Source: Bacteroidota bacterium (GTDB lineage Bacteria > Bacteroidota > Bacteroidia > Cytophagales > Cyclobacteriaceae). Taken from it: DNA of 64,000 bases. The position numbers were made by a program, and so were the translations under genes. The stretch is taken from the NCBI GenBank assembly GCA_018267215.1, contig JAFDYX010000011.1:1-64000 (forward strand), written 5' to 3'. Every line of letters begins with the position of its first letter. Position 1 is the first letter of the stretch. Below are positions 37,761 to 46,805 of the stretch, one piece after another. The notes under the pieces are model-generated. The model was not told where the DNA came from. It was given only the letters and a program-made list of their open reading frames with translations, and did not search any database.

Positions 37761-40700
37761 ATGATGAAGAAGTTTTTACTTATGTGCTTCTCATTCGGTT
37801 TTGCCATCAGCGTATGGGCGCAAGACCGGGTAGTAACAGGAAAGCTGACCTCCAAAGAAGATGGGTCGGCCTTGCCTGGCGTAAACGTAGTTCTGAAGGG
37901 AACCACCAACGGAACAGTATCGGATGGAGACGGAAAGTATAGTATCAGTGTCCCCTCATCGGGAGGTACGCTGGTGTATAGTTTCATCGGCTTGGAGACC
38001 TTGGAAGTGGAGGTGGGCGCACGTGCAGTAGTAGATGTTCAGTTGGGCTCCGACATTAAGCAACTTACCGAAGTAGTTGTAACGGGTGCCGGGGTAGCCA
38101 CGGACAAAAAGAAACTGGGCATTTCGGTGGAAGCTATTTCATCTGATAAATTACCGGCAGCTCCTACCGCTTCCATAGACCAGGCTTTGATAGGTAAAGT
38201 AGCAGGCGCACAAATTACTTCTACCAGTGGAAACCCAGGCGACCCCGTGAATATTGTATTGCGCGGTATCAACACCGTGCAGGGCGGTACCCGCCCGCTC
38301 ATCTTAGTAGATGGGGTTCAGGTGGGCAGTAACGTAGGGCTGGGAGGAACTGACCTTAACTCCATAGACCTTTCTAATATTGAGCGGGTAGAGGTAGTGC
38401 AGGGCGCAGCTTCCGCAGCCTTATATGGTGCACAAGGCGCCAATGGAGTTATTCAGCTTTTTACTAAAAAAGGAAGAAAAGGAACATTCAACATAGATGT
38501 TTCATCAAGCTATGCGGTGAACGAAAACATCAATGTTAACAACAACTTGGCGAAGATAAGTTTGCATCCCTACCAAACCGATGCAAGCGGTAACTTGGTA
38601 AACGGCTCGGGAACTGTATTGACATTTGGGCCGATAGGCAACTTGCCGGGTGTTCGGTATCGTTTTGGCTCCTCAACATCAGGTGCTGCTTCACGATATG
38701 GAATATTAGGACTCCAGAATGTCAACGACCAGCCGTTTAAGGGGAATATCCATTATTATGATCATTTCAAACAAATCTTTAAACAAGGGTTTACCACCAA
38801 TAACAGTATCAGTTTACGGGGTGGTACCGATAAAACAGATTACAACATAACGGTCTCAAACAACCACACGCTTACCAATATCTTAAACTATGGTGGTTTA
38901 GACAGGACTAATTTGTCTGTTAATTTGGGCACCGAGTTATTTCGTGGTGTTACACTGCGCAGTACCACACAAGTGGTTTATACCCGCAACGATATGGGGC
39001 CAAATTTGGGTGCTCCGGGTGGTGTAGGATACGGATCGGGCAACCAGGCAGGGTCGCAAGGAAATGGTGTTTACGGTTTTTTAAATACGCCTTCCTTTAT
39101 GGACTTAACATTTACCATGGCAGATGGCACACCACCGGTATATCAGCCTGGTGGTAGCTTCTTGGGTGTTAACGGGTTTAACCCTTATTATCGTAAGTAC
39201 TATTCGCAAGCGATAGACAATAAGGTGGATGTGATTCAAAATTTTGACCTGAATTACAAAGTCAATAAATTTTTAGAGTTAGATGCCAAGTATGGCATGA
39301 ACTACCGCAATGAAGATGCCCGTTGGACTTATTTTAATCAGAGTTTAAATGATAACTCCAACTATTACATAACGTACACTTCCAACTATAATTCAGCCAA
39401 CAATGAGGGAGAGATAGATAATTATCAATATACCTCTTCGCTGCAAAATCTTTTTGCATCGGCCTATATCAGAACCGATTTTCAAGAAGATTTTAAAATC
39501 AATCTGCCGATCCAAACATCTACACAGATTTCTTACGACTACCGCAGTAATAAATATAACGAAGTGGATTTTTACGGATTGAATTTACCCCTATCGCCAC
39601 CCTTTAAAATTACATCTACAGCAAGCCAAGGTGTTGGTGCAGACTATGAGGCTAGATTTATAACCTTTGGTTACCTATTAAACCAAAAAATAGATTTTGG
39701 AAGCTATGGTGGTATAGCCGGTGGTTTCAGGAGCGATTATTCTTCCGCATTTGGAAAAGGCTCTGCCCCTTTCACCTTCCCCCATGCTGATGGTTATATT
39801 TTGCCATCTACTTTCTGGCAAAATGAAAAGGTGGGAGAAATTTTGCCTTACTTTAAGGTGCGGGCTGCATTCGGTCAGGCCGGTATTCAGCCGCAACCGT
39901 ATCAACGCATTCCGATTTTCAATCAAGGGAATATAGGTACAGGCAATTACTATGCATTTCAGCAGGCACCCAATGACCCCAACCTGAAGGTAGAAGTATC
40001 TACTGAAAAAGAAGTGGGTACAGATTTTACGGTAAAAGTCGGGAAAGGCGATTGGCTGAGTGCCATCAACGGATCAGTTACGGTATGGAGCAGGACAAGC
40101 GATAATGTGATTTTTAATGTGCCATTAGCGCCCTCTACAGGCCAACCGTCAGTCACGACCAACTCAATCGGTTTGGAGTCGCACGGAACAACTTTCCAAT
40201 TGAGTATTCCGGTTTATAAATCGCGAACTTTCACTTGGGATTTAACGACCAACTTCAACCGCCAGTTGTCATCCATTGCCTCTATTAGAGGGGGTGGGGA
40301 TATCATCTTAACTTCTGCAGCCGGCAGCTCGGGCTTGGTGTTAACAGCCGGCAAGCCTATTGGCCAGTTGTATGGGTTTAAAGCAATCCGCAGCCTTACC
40401 GATCCGGAATTAGTAGATTACAATACAGCAACCAACACACCTATTAGCCAATATGCCATGGTAAATGGACGGGTAGTAGATGTAACTTCCTATCAGGTTC
40501 AGTTTTCAAACATTGCCCAGCCATTGGGTAACCCCAACCCTAATTTTAATATGGCCTTCATTAACGCATTTACTTATAAAAACTTCCTGTCGTTTTCATT
40601 CCAATTCGATTGGCTGAACGGCAGCAGACTTTATAATCAAACGAAAGAGTGGATGTACCGCGATGGAATTCACAAAGACTTCCAACAGCAGGTGGCCATA

Positions 40701-41069
40701 CCGGGCATCAACAACGGAGAAGCAAAAGCCTATACTGCCTATTGGGCAGGTATGTACTATAACCAGTTGGGGTCGTTGTATGGACCGGGCAACAACGGAA
40801 CAAAAGATTTCTTTTATGAAGACAACTCGTTTTTACGTTTAAGAAACGTGCAGATAGCAGTTGATTTCACCAAAGTGTTCCCGATGAAGTCGTTCAAGAG
40901 ACTTCAACTCGTGTTAACAGGCAGAAATATTATGACCTGGACTAAATATACGGGGGCAGATCCGGAAGTTAGCTCGGGAGCATCTAACTCATCTTTCGAC
41001 CGCGGTATAGACCACAGCACGATTCCGAACATCCGGTCTTACCAGGTGGGATTAAATATTGGTTTTTAA
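37761..41069 (+). CDS. SusC/RagA-family TonB-linked outer-membrane transporter, copy 4
   Basis: 1102 aa. Signal peptide MMKKFLLMCFSFGFAISVWA, regulatory-like beta domain, EVVVTGAGVA link, plug (ALIGKVAGAQITSTSGNPGDP, VLRGINTVQGGTRPLILVDGV, ALYGAQGANGVIQLFTKKG) and barrel ending in YQVGLNIGF. TonB-dependent importer with its SusD 26 bp downstream. The plug and barrel are unlike copies 1-3 in detail (for example GDPVNIVLRG), pointing to a distinct ligand. Last SusC of the array; unlike the others, its cassette has no third lipoprotein gene. Confidence 0.95.
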   Translation: MMKKFLLMCFSFGFAISVWAQDRVVTGKLTSKEDGSALPGVNVVLKGTTNGTVSDGDGKYSISVPSSGGTLVYSFIGLETLEVEVGARAVVDVQLGSDIKQLTEVVVTGAGVATDKKKLGISVEAISSDKLPAAPTASIDQALIGKVAGAQITSTSGNPGDPVNIVLRGINTVQGGTRPLILVDGVQVGSNVGLGGTDLNSIDLSNIERVEVVQGAASAALYGAQGANGVIQLFTKKGRKGTFNIDVSSSYAVNENINVNNNLAKISLHPYQTDASGNLVNGSGTVLTFGPIGNLPGVRYRFGSSTSGAASRYGILGLQNVNDQPFKGNIHYYDHFKQIFKQGFTTNNSISLRGGTDKTDYNITVSNNHTLTNILNYGGLDRTNLSVNLGTELFRGVTLRSTTQVVYTRNDMGPNLGAPGGVGYGSGNQAGSQGNGVYGFLNTPSFMDLTFTMADGTPPVYQPGGSFLGVNGFNPYYRKYYSQAIDNKVDVIQNFDLNYKVNKFLELDAKYGMNYRNEDARWTYFNQSLNDNSNYYITYTSNYNSANNEGEIDNYQYTSSLQNLFASAYIRTDFQEDFKINLPIQTSTQISYDYRSNKYNEVDFYGLNLPLSPPFKITSTASQGVGADYEARFITFGYLLNQKIDFGSYGGIAGGFRSDYSSAFGKGSAPFTFPHADGYILPSTFWQNEKVGEILPYFKVRAAFGQAGIQPQPYQRIPIFNQGNIGTGNYYAFQQAPNDPNLKVEVSTEKEVGTDFTVKVGKGDWLSAINGSVTVWSRTSDNVIFNVPLAPSTGQPSVTTNSIGLESHGTTFQLSIPVYKSRTFTWDLTTNFNRQLSSIASIRGGGDIILTSAAGSSGLVLTAGKPIGQLYGFKAIRSLTDPELVDYNTATNTPISQYAMVNGRVVDVTSYQVQFSNIAQPLGNPNPNFNMAFINAFTYKNFLSFSFQFDWLNGSRLYNQTKEWMYRDGIHKDFQQQVAIPGINNGEAKAYTAYWAGMYYNQLGSLYGPGNNGTKDFFYEDNSFLRLRNVQIAVDFTKVFPMKSFKRLQLVLTGRNIMTWTKYTGADPEVSSGASNSSFDRGIDHSTIPNIRSYQVGLNIGF

Positions 41070-41095
41070 ATTTCGAACCGAAAATTTTTTTTGAC

Positions 41096-42823
41096 ATGAA
41101 AAAAAGAATTCTTTCCTATTCATTATCGGTACTGATGGTTGCCTTGGCAACGACTTCGTGTACCGAGCAGCTTGAAAAGCTTCAAAACCCCAATGCGCCT
41201 ACACTAATTGGGAACATAAACAATGAGGCAGGTTTAATCAATCTCTTCAAAGGAGCAACCTGGATTGATGGTTTTGTGTACCAAATGGGTTGGCTGGGCG
41301 ATTCTTATTTCTCCTTGCCCTACAGTTATGCGGAGTTAAATGCAGATGTGATTGGAGCACAGTCATCCAACCAAAATATCAGTAATATCAACTTGCCGAT
41401 AAGTGTTACCCCGACAGGCGGAGGTCCCGCTTTTTTCACCAATTCCACACCGCAGACACAGTTGATCCGTACATTCAATACACGGGCATTTACAGGTGCC
41501 GGTGAAAATGTAACGTACTATCAATGGTCTGGTATGTACACGTTGAACAACAGCATGAATTGGTTATTGCCTCTGATCCCTACTATCCATTTTACAGGCA
41601 ATGCAGCCGATAAGAAAAATACCTATAAAGCCTGGTGTTATTTTTGGAAGGGATATGCCTATGCAGCCATTGGCTCGCAATATTGCGCTGGTTTGATATT
41701 TGATAAGTATAAAACCGACAACAACGCCTTTACCACTAATAATAACTATGTAACCCAAGATGTTGTTATTGCACAGTCAAACCTTTATTACGATTCTGCA
41801 GCAGCTACCATTCAGACCATATCCAATACGGATAATGCCAGTGGCAGTCCGGCAGACTACTATAATGTGTTATCACAATTAATACCTGCCTTCTTTCAGG
41901 TTGGACAGGGGCAGGTGCCTTCCGGAGCAGAATGGAGGAGAACCATTAACACCATGAAAGCCAGAAATATTCTGGTGAACAAACTGGCTCCTTATGTAAA
42001 TGGAAGTTCATCGGCTACTATTTCTAACGCACTGATCCCTGCCATGACAGCGGCTGATTGGGCGGCTATTTTAACATTGTGCGATGGTGGAAACGGAATT
42101 CAGCAAGGCGATAATTGTTTTACAGGCAGAAGCACCACGCTGAACCCAATCTATACTACTCTGGGAGGCACTACGTCTGCCCTTACCATTGGGCCTACCG
42201 AGTCAAACACATTTCAAATTACAGAACGCTTTGTGCAGAATTATAAACCCGGTGATGCCCGCTTTACAAACAATTTTCCCGTAGAGCCGGACGTTTGGTC
42301 AAACGGTATTTTCAGTGTCAGGTACCGGGTAGAGCCCAATGGGTTGGGAGCACCGGGTGTAGTAAACTACGGCAGTTTTAATGATGGCGCTTATCAATTG
42401 TACATGGTGAGCAGTTATGAAGAAAATGCGCTGATGATAGCCGAGGCCAAGATACAAACCGGTGATATTGATGGAGGGCTGGCCATAGTAGATCAGATTC
42501 GCACCTATCAAGGGGCGGGTATTGCTGCCGTATCGGGTACGGGGTTAACCAAAGACCAAGCGCTTGGTGAGTTGACACGCGAACGCAGGGTAGCGTTGTT
42601 GTTCAGAGGCGTGTCGTACTATGACAGCCGCAGATGGGGCTGGACTTACTCCATAGCCAGTGGCGGGGGTGGTTATAACCTAAATTATCTGGATGACAAT
42701 GATGTGATACAGACTGGAACGTTTGATTACAGTTTCATGGATTACTGGGATGTTCCTGCAGATGAAATTGTGCTTAATCCACCGTCCGGTTCGAGCGCAC
42801 CCGTAAAGAATCCTAAATTCTAA
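41096..42823 (+). CDS. SusD/RagB-family substrate-binding lipoprotein, copy 4
   Basis: 575 aa, lipobox Cys22 (MVALATTSC). Contains SusD signature stretches EENALMIAEAKIQTGDIDGGLAIVD and TRERRVALLFRGVSYYDSRRWGW, the latter typical of canonical SusD C-terminal helices and absent from copies 1-3, so it belongs to a different SusD subgroup. Surface lid for SusC copy 4. The C-terminus FDYSFMDYWDVPADEIVLNP is the usual end. Followed by a hairpin terminator. Confidence 0.93.
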   Translation: MKKRILSYSLSVLMVALATTSCTEQLEKLQNPNAPTLIGNINNEAGLINLFKGATWIDGFVYQMGWLGDSYFSLPYSYAELNADVIGAQSSNQNISNINLPISVTPTGGGPAFFTNSTPQTQLIRTFNTRAFTGAGENVTYYQWSGMYTLNNSMNWLLPLIPTIHFTGNAADKKNTYKAWCYFWKGYAYAAIGSQYCAGLIFDKYKTDNNAFTTNNNYVTQDVVIAQSNLYYDSAAATIQTISNTDNASGSPADYYNVLSQLIPAFFQVGQGQVPSGAEWRRTINTMKARNILVNKLAPYVNGSSSATISNALIPAMTAADWAAILTLCDGGNGIQQGDNCFTGRSTTLNPIYTTLGGTTSALTIGPTESNTFQITERFVQNYKPGDARFTNNFPVEPDVWSNGIFSVRYRVEPNGLGAPGVVNYGSFNDGAYQLYMVSSYEENALMIAEAKIQTGDIDGGLAIVDQIRTYQGAGIAAVSGTGLTKDQALGELTRERRVALLFRGVSYYDSRRWGWTYSIASGGGGYNLNYLDDNDVIQTGTFDYSFMDYWDVPADEIVLNPPSGSSAPVKNPKF

Positions 42824-42846
42824 AACCCTTTTTGGGTAAGTAAAAC

Positions 42847-42885
42847 AAATAGCCATCCATTAATTTGGGTGGCTATTTTTTTATG
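42847..42885 (+). terminator. Terminator of SusCD cassette 4
   Basis: AAATAGCCATCC (42847-42858), 8-nt loop, GGGTGGCTATTT (42867-42878, one wobble pair) and a T run. It is not of the GGCTGCC/CCAAAAA type used by cassettes 1-3. Confidence 0.85.
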
Positions 42886-43124
42886 AACAGGCATTCTTTT
42901 GAGGGGGGGGAAACGCATTAGTTCTACTCACAATCGTATGCCTATATTGGCAAGAAACGGGTGATAGATACGCGAACGAAACAGATAACTATAAAGGCTT
43001 TGCCTATCCAATATTTTGTAAGAAACCACCCAATACTGCTGGTGGGTTTATCAGCCGGGCTGGTTCTAAACCGCCTTATTTTTACCTCCTGACAAAAATC
43101 AGGTAGCCCCTTGAAGTTAGTCAT
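42886..43124. other. Intergenic region between the SusCD array and the nos cluster
   Basis: About 240 bp without a convincing gene. It holds a run of eight G (42903-42910), unusual for this AT-rich genome, and a small hairpin CCTGA-N6-TCAGG near 43089. A minus-strand frame here has no recognisable product. Confidence 0.5.
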
Positions 43125-43168
43125 ATTGCCCCTCGTGCCGCTGTTATAGGTTTGAACCACAATTCAAA
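43125..43168 (+). promoter_or_regulatory. Promoter and candidate operator of the nos cluster
   Basis: TAGGTTTG (43147-43154) is a full -7 match; an ATTG (43125-43128) lies 18 bp upstream. The TTTG of the -7 element begins a dyad TTTGAA (43151-43156), 6-nt spacer, TTCAAA (43163-43168). The norB promoter has the same arrangement with a 7-nt spacer. Confidence 0.5.
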
Positions 43169-43211
43169 AAGTAATAAGTTTGAATATAACAAACTAAAAA
43201 TCAGTAGATCC

Positions 43212-43691
43212 ATGAAAAAAATTCTCTTACCCATAGCTGTAGCAGCCATTTCGCTCTTCAGTTGTGCCCCCGACAAATCCAAAGTAGTTGAAGAGTTGCC
43301 TACTCATCAAGATGCAAAAGAGTCTGGCCCGGAAGCCAACCAAGCTGATGTAACCAAAGGCATTGGAGCCATCAAGGAAGTAAAGCTGACGCATCCGTTG
43401 GATCAAGAACGTGTTACACGCGGCACGGCCATTTACGAAATGAAATGCCAGGCTTGTCATAAATTAGATGACCAGCGCCTGGTAGGCCCGGGTTGGAAAG
43501 ATGTAACAAAAAGAAGACAACCTGAATGGATTATGAACATGATCCTCAACGTAGATGTGATGTTGGATAAAGATGAGGAAGCACAAAAGTTGCTGGAGCT
43601 TTGCCTTACCCGCATGCCCAATCAAAACGTGTCCATCGGTGATGCACGCGATATTCTGGAGTTCATGCGTAAAAATGACGGAGAAAAGTAA
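43212..43691 (+). CDS. Lipoprotein cytochrome c of the nos cluster
   Basis: 159 aa from the ATG at 43212; an earlier TTG frame is rejected because it would bury the lipobox (ISLFSC, Cys18). One haem-c site C79-Q-A-C82-H83 and a likely distal Met in TRMPNQNVS (about M135) identify a monohaem cytochrome c. It is membrane-anchored in the periplasm and probably passes electrons to the N2O reductase encoded 23 bp downstream, as cytochromes do in clade II nos clusters. First gene of the cluster. Confidence 0.85.
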   Translation: MKKILLPIAVAAISLFSCAPDKSKVVEELPTHQDAKESGPEANQADVTKGIGAIKEVKLTHPLDQERVTRGTAIYEMKCQACHKLDDQRLVGPGWKDVTKRRQPEWIMNMILNVDVMLDKDEEAQKLLELCLTRMPNQNVSIGDARDILEFMRKNDGEK

Positions 43692-43714
43692 TACCAACCC
43701 AAACTAACAATACC

Positions 43715-45706
43715 ATGATAAATAGAAACAAACTGTTTTCGTTGGGGATAACGGCAGCGGCCATATCCCTGACATTAATCGGCTGCAAACCGAAAGGCCT
43801 CGAGTCTGTTACCACCAGCGGGGCAGCAGAGAAAGTATATGTTGCCCCCGGCAAGCATGATGAATTTTACAATTTTGTATCGGGCGGCTTCAACGGGCAG
43901 GTATCGGTTTATGGAATACCATCCGGCCGCTTGCTCCGCATCATTCCTGTATTTTCCGTGTTCCCCGAAAGTGGTTATGGCTACAGCGAACAATCTAAAG
44001 CCATGCTCAACACTTCACATGGATTCGTTCCGTGGGACGACCAACACCACATTGCATTATCTGTTACCAATGGCGAGCACGATGGCCGCTGGGTTTTCGG
44101 TAATGCCAACAACACACCCCGCTTGGCACGTATAGATCTGAAGACATTCCGCACGACCGAAATTATTGAATTGCCCAATAGTGCCGGTAACCACTCTTCG
44201 CCATTCATCACCGAAAATTCTGAATATGTGGTGGCCGGCACGCGCTTTAGCGTACCGATAGGCGACAACCGCGATGTGCCGATTTCTTCTTACAAGAAAA
44301 ATTTTAAAGGAACGGTAAGTTTTGTAAGTGTAGAACCGACCTCGGGCAAAATGAAAATTGCTTTTCAAATTGAAACACCCGGTGTAAACTTTGACTTGGC
44401 ACGTGCAGGCAAAGGCCCCTCGCATGGCTGGTTCTTCTTCTCTTGTTACAACACTGAGCAGGCATACACACTGTTAGAAGTAAATGCTTCGCAACGCGAT
44501 AAAGACTTTATCATGGCCGTCAACTGGAAGAAAGCTGAAGAGTATGTGAAAGCCGGCAAAGGCAAAAAAGTGAAAAATGTGAAGTATGCCCATAACTTCA
44601 TTGATGAAAAGACCGATGCGGCTACTTCCGAAATTTTAAACGAAGTATTGATGCTTGACCCGACCGAGTTGAAGGATATGGTTTACTTTATCCCCTGTCC
44701 TAAATCTCCGCATGGCTGCGACACAGACCCCAGTGGCGAATACATTGTAGGCTCAGGAAAATTGGCCGCATTGATTCCGGTGTTCTCATTCACCAAAATT
44801 CAAAATGCTATTGCCAACAAAGAATTTGAAGGAGATTTTGGCGGCATTCCGGTTATCAAATATGAGTCTGCCTTGTATGGCGAAGTGAAGAAGCCGGGCC
44901 TGGGTCCTTTGCATACCGAATTTGATGCTAACGGAAATGCCTACACTTCATTCTTTGTGAGTTCAGAAGTTGTAAAGTGGAATGTAAAATCATTGCAGGT
45001 ATTAGATCGTGTTCCTACCTATTATTCAGTAGGTCACTTGTCTGTGCCGGGCGGCCCTACCAAAAAACCCCACGGCAAATATCTGATCGCTTACAACAAA
45101 ATTACCAAAGACCGTTACTTGCCTACAGGCCCCGAGTTGGCACAATCGGCACAGTTGTACGACATCTCTGGCGACAAGATGCAATTGTTGCTCGACTTCC
45201 CCACCGTGGGCGAGCCTCACTATGCAGAAGCTATCCCGGCAACTTTGGTAGAGCCTAACTCTACTAAGTTCTATAAACTGGAAGAAAATAAGAGCCCTTT
45301 TGTTTCTTTGGGCGAAGGAAAAACAAAAGTAGAACGCAAGGGCAACCGGGTTGATGTGTATATGACAGCCATCCGTTCGCACCTGACACCCGATAACATT
45401 GAAGGTGTACGCTTGGGAGATGATGTTTATTTCCACATTACAAATCTGGAACAAGACTGGGACATTCCTCACGGGTTTGCCGTAAAAGGTGCCGCCAATG
45501 CTGAGTTGTTGATCATGCCGGGCGAAACACAAACACTATACTGGAAGCCGACTGAAGTAGGTATCTATCCTTTCTACTGCACAGACTTCTGTTCAGCATT
45601 GCACCAGGAGATGCAAGGGTACATCCGCATATCTCCTGCCGGAAGTAATTTGCCGCTGACATTCTCTACCGGTAAAATCGTAGAGGAAAAGGAAAGCGGT
45701 AAATGA
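43715..45706 (+). CDS. nosZ: Nitrous-oxide reductase, clade II type
   Basis: 663 aa. The leader is a Sec-type lipoprotein signal (LTLIGCKP), not the twin-arginine leader of clade I. The beta-propeller that holds the CuZ cluster shows the His-rich motifs DGRWVFGNANNTPR, GNHSSPF, GPSHGWFF, SPHGCDTDP, GPLHTEF and TVGEPHY. The C-terminal cupredoxin domain has the CuA ligands C622, C626, H630 and M633 (YCTDFCSALHQEM) and an upstream DIPHGF His. It reduces N2O to N2 in the periplasm. The Sec/lipoprotein leader and neighbouring genes fit clade II. A strong hairpin follows the gene. Confidence 0.96.
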   Translation: MINRNKLFSLGITAAAISLTLIGCKPKGLESVTTSGAAEKVYVAPGKHDEFYNFVSGGFNGQVSVYGIPSGRLLRIIPVFSVFPESGYGYSEQSKAMLNTSHGFVPWDDQHHIALSVTNGEHDGRWVFGNANNTPRLARIDLKTFRTTEIIELPNSAGNHSSPFITENSEYVVAGTRFSVPIGDNRDVPISSYKKNFKGTVSFVSVEPTSGKMKIAFQIETPGVNFDLARAGKGPSHGWFFFSCYNTEQAYTLLEVNASQRDKDFIMAVNWKKAEEYVKAGKGKKVKNVKYAHNFIDEKTDAATSEILNEVLMLDPTELKDMVYFIPCPKSPHGCDTDPSGEYIVGSGKLAALIPVFSFTKIQNAIANKEFEGDFGGIPVIKYESALYGEVKKPGLGPLHTEFDANGNAYTSFFVSSEVVKWNVKSLQVLDRVPTYYSVGHLSVPGGPTKKPHGKYLIAYNKITKDRYLPTGPELAQSAQLYDISGDKMQLLLDFPTVGEPHYAEAIPATLVEPNSTKFYKLEENKSPFVSLGEGKTKVERKGNRVDVYMTAIRSHLTPDNIEGVRLGDDVYFHITNLEQDWDIPHGFAVKGAANAELLIMPGETQTLYWKPTEVGIYPFYCTDFCSALHQEMQGYIRISPAGSNLPLTFSTGKIVEEKESGK

Positions 45707-45733
45707 CCTGCTCATAGTTTACAGGATCAGGTC

Positions 45734-45764
45734 AAAGGAGTCCGCGAGAAACGCGGACTCCTTT
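45734..45764 (+). other. Strong intercistronic hairpin after nosZ
   Basis: AAAGGAGTCCGCG (45734-45746), loop AGAAA, CGCGGACTCCTTT (45752-45764): a 13-bp perfect, GC-rich stem followed by A residues, not T. It is therefore not a standard intrinsic terminator on either strand and may protect the nosZ transcript 3' end or set the nosZ-to-accessory ratio. Confidence 0.7.
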
Positions 45765-45783
45765 AAAAAAAACCAAAATAAAA

Positions 45784-46368
45784 ATGAATCAATCACTACA
45801 TAAGATATCCAGGATGGCAGTGCTGATATGTGCGCTGTCGCTCTTGACTGCCTACTTTGTGCCGCTGTGGCAAATCCTCATGTGGGCGCCTCAATATCCG
45901 GAGGGATTGGCCATGAAAATCTGGATCAATGACCTGAGCGGTGATGTAAAAATTATCAGTGCCCTCAACCACTACATCGGTATGCGAGCCATTGATACTT
46001 CGATGTTCCCAGAATTTAAGTATCTGATTTATTTAGTAGCCATTATTATTGGTGTTGGTGTGTTAGCATTCCTGATTAACAGACGGTGGTCGCTGCTGGC
46101 TTTTTTGGCTATACTGGTTATGGCCGGATTTGGCGCGCTACTCGATTTTTACTTGTGGGGTTATGACTACGGGCATAACTTAAACCCCGAAGCGCCCATT
46201 CGCGTGCCGGGTATGTCGTACCAACCTCCGCTGCTGGGCTCAAAACAATTATTGAATTTTTTAGCTTTCTCCGGGCCTGATATTGGCGGATGGATTTTTA
46301 TTATCGCTTCATGGATTATCTTCTTTGTGGCTGTCTTCGAAATCTTTTTCAAAAAGAAGTTAGTGTGA
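45784..46368 (+). CDS. NosB-like membrane protein of the nos cluster
   Basis: 194 aa with four hydrophobic segments (about residues 12-30, 80-100, 104-128 and 168-190) and a periplasmic loop containing MWAPQYPEGLAMKIW and a late PGMSYQPPLLG. The position directly after nosZ and the length fit the membrane protein (NosB-type) conserved in clade II clusters; its exact role is unknown. The last codons overlap the nosL start (GTG inside the stop region). The symbol is left empty because identity rests mainly on context. Confidence 0.7.
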   Translation: MNQSLHKISRMAVLICALSLLTAYFVPLWQILMWAPQYPEGLAMKIWINDLSGDVKIISALNHYIGMRAIDTSMFPEFKYLIYLVAIIIGVGVLAFLINRRWSLLAFLAILVMAGFGALLDFYLWGYDYGHNLNPEAPIRVPGMSYQPPLLGSKQLLNFLAFSGPDIGGWIFIIASWIIFFVAVFEIFFKKKLV

Positions 46369-46805
46369 AAAATTTATTACCGCTGATGATGATGGCAGCG
46401 CTGTGGGGTTGCTCTGTGAAACCCGAGCCGCTGCGGTATTCAAAAGATAACTGCACGCATTGTAAGATGACTTTGATGGACAAAAAATTTGGTGGCGAGT
46501 TAGTTACAAAAAAAGGAAAGATTTTTAAGTTTGACGATATCCGGTGCATGGTAGATTTTTTAAACTCAGAGGAAGGCCGTGCGAATGACTACGCTTATCA
46601 GCTTGTTACGAACTACGCGCTTGCAGAAAGCACCTCAGAACTAATCCCGGTTACAAAAGCATTCTTTGTTTCTTCGCCCGAAATAAAATCTCCGATGGCA
46701 GGAAACATAGCAGCGTTTAGCGAAGAGACAACAGCTAAAGAAACTCAAACCAAACTCAATGCTTCACGGGTTACGTGGAGCCAACTGCTAACTCAATTTC
46801 AATGA
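46365..46805 (+). CDS. nosL: Copper-binding lipoprotein NosL
   Basis: 146 aa from a GTG at 46365 that overlaps the previous stop codon by 4 bp; the first longer frame (from 46290) lies inside the neighbour. Lipobox Cys16 (MAALWGC), then the NosL signature NCTHCKMTLMD (C30, C33, M35) and FDDIRCMVDF. NosL binds Cu(I) and delivers copper for assembly of the CuZ site. The stop codon overlaps the nosD start by 4 bp. Confidence 0.92.
   Translation: MKNLLPLMMMAALWGCSVKPEPLRYSKDNCTHCKMTLMDKKFGGELVTKKGKIFKFDDIRCMVDFLNSEEGRANDYAYQLVTNYALAESTSELIPVTKAFFVSSPEIKSPMAGNIAAFSEETTAKETQTKLNASRVTWSQLLTQFQ

Noticed and set aside
42942-43160. Possible small minus-strand membrane protein before the nos cluster
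   Set aside because: No start context, no family resemblance, and it overlaps the nos promoter.
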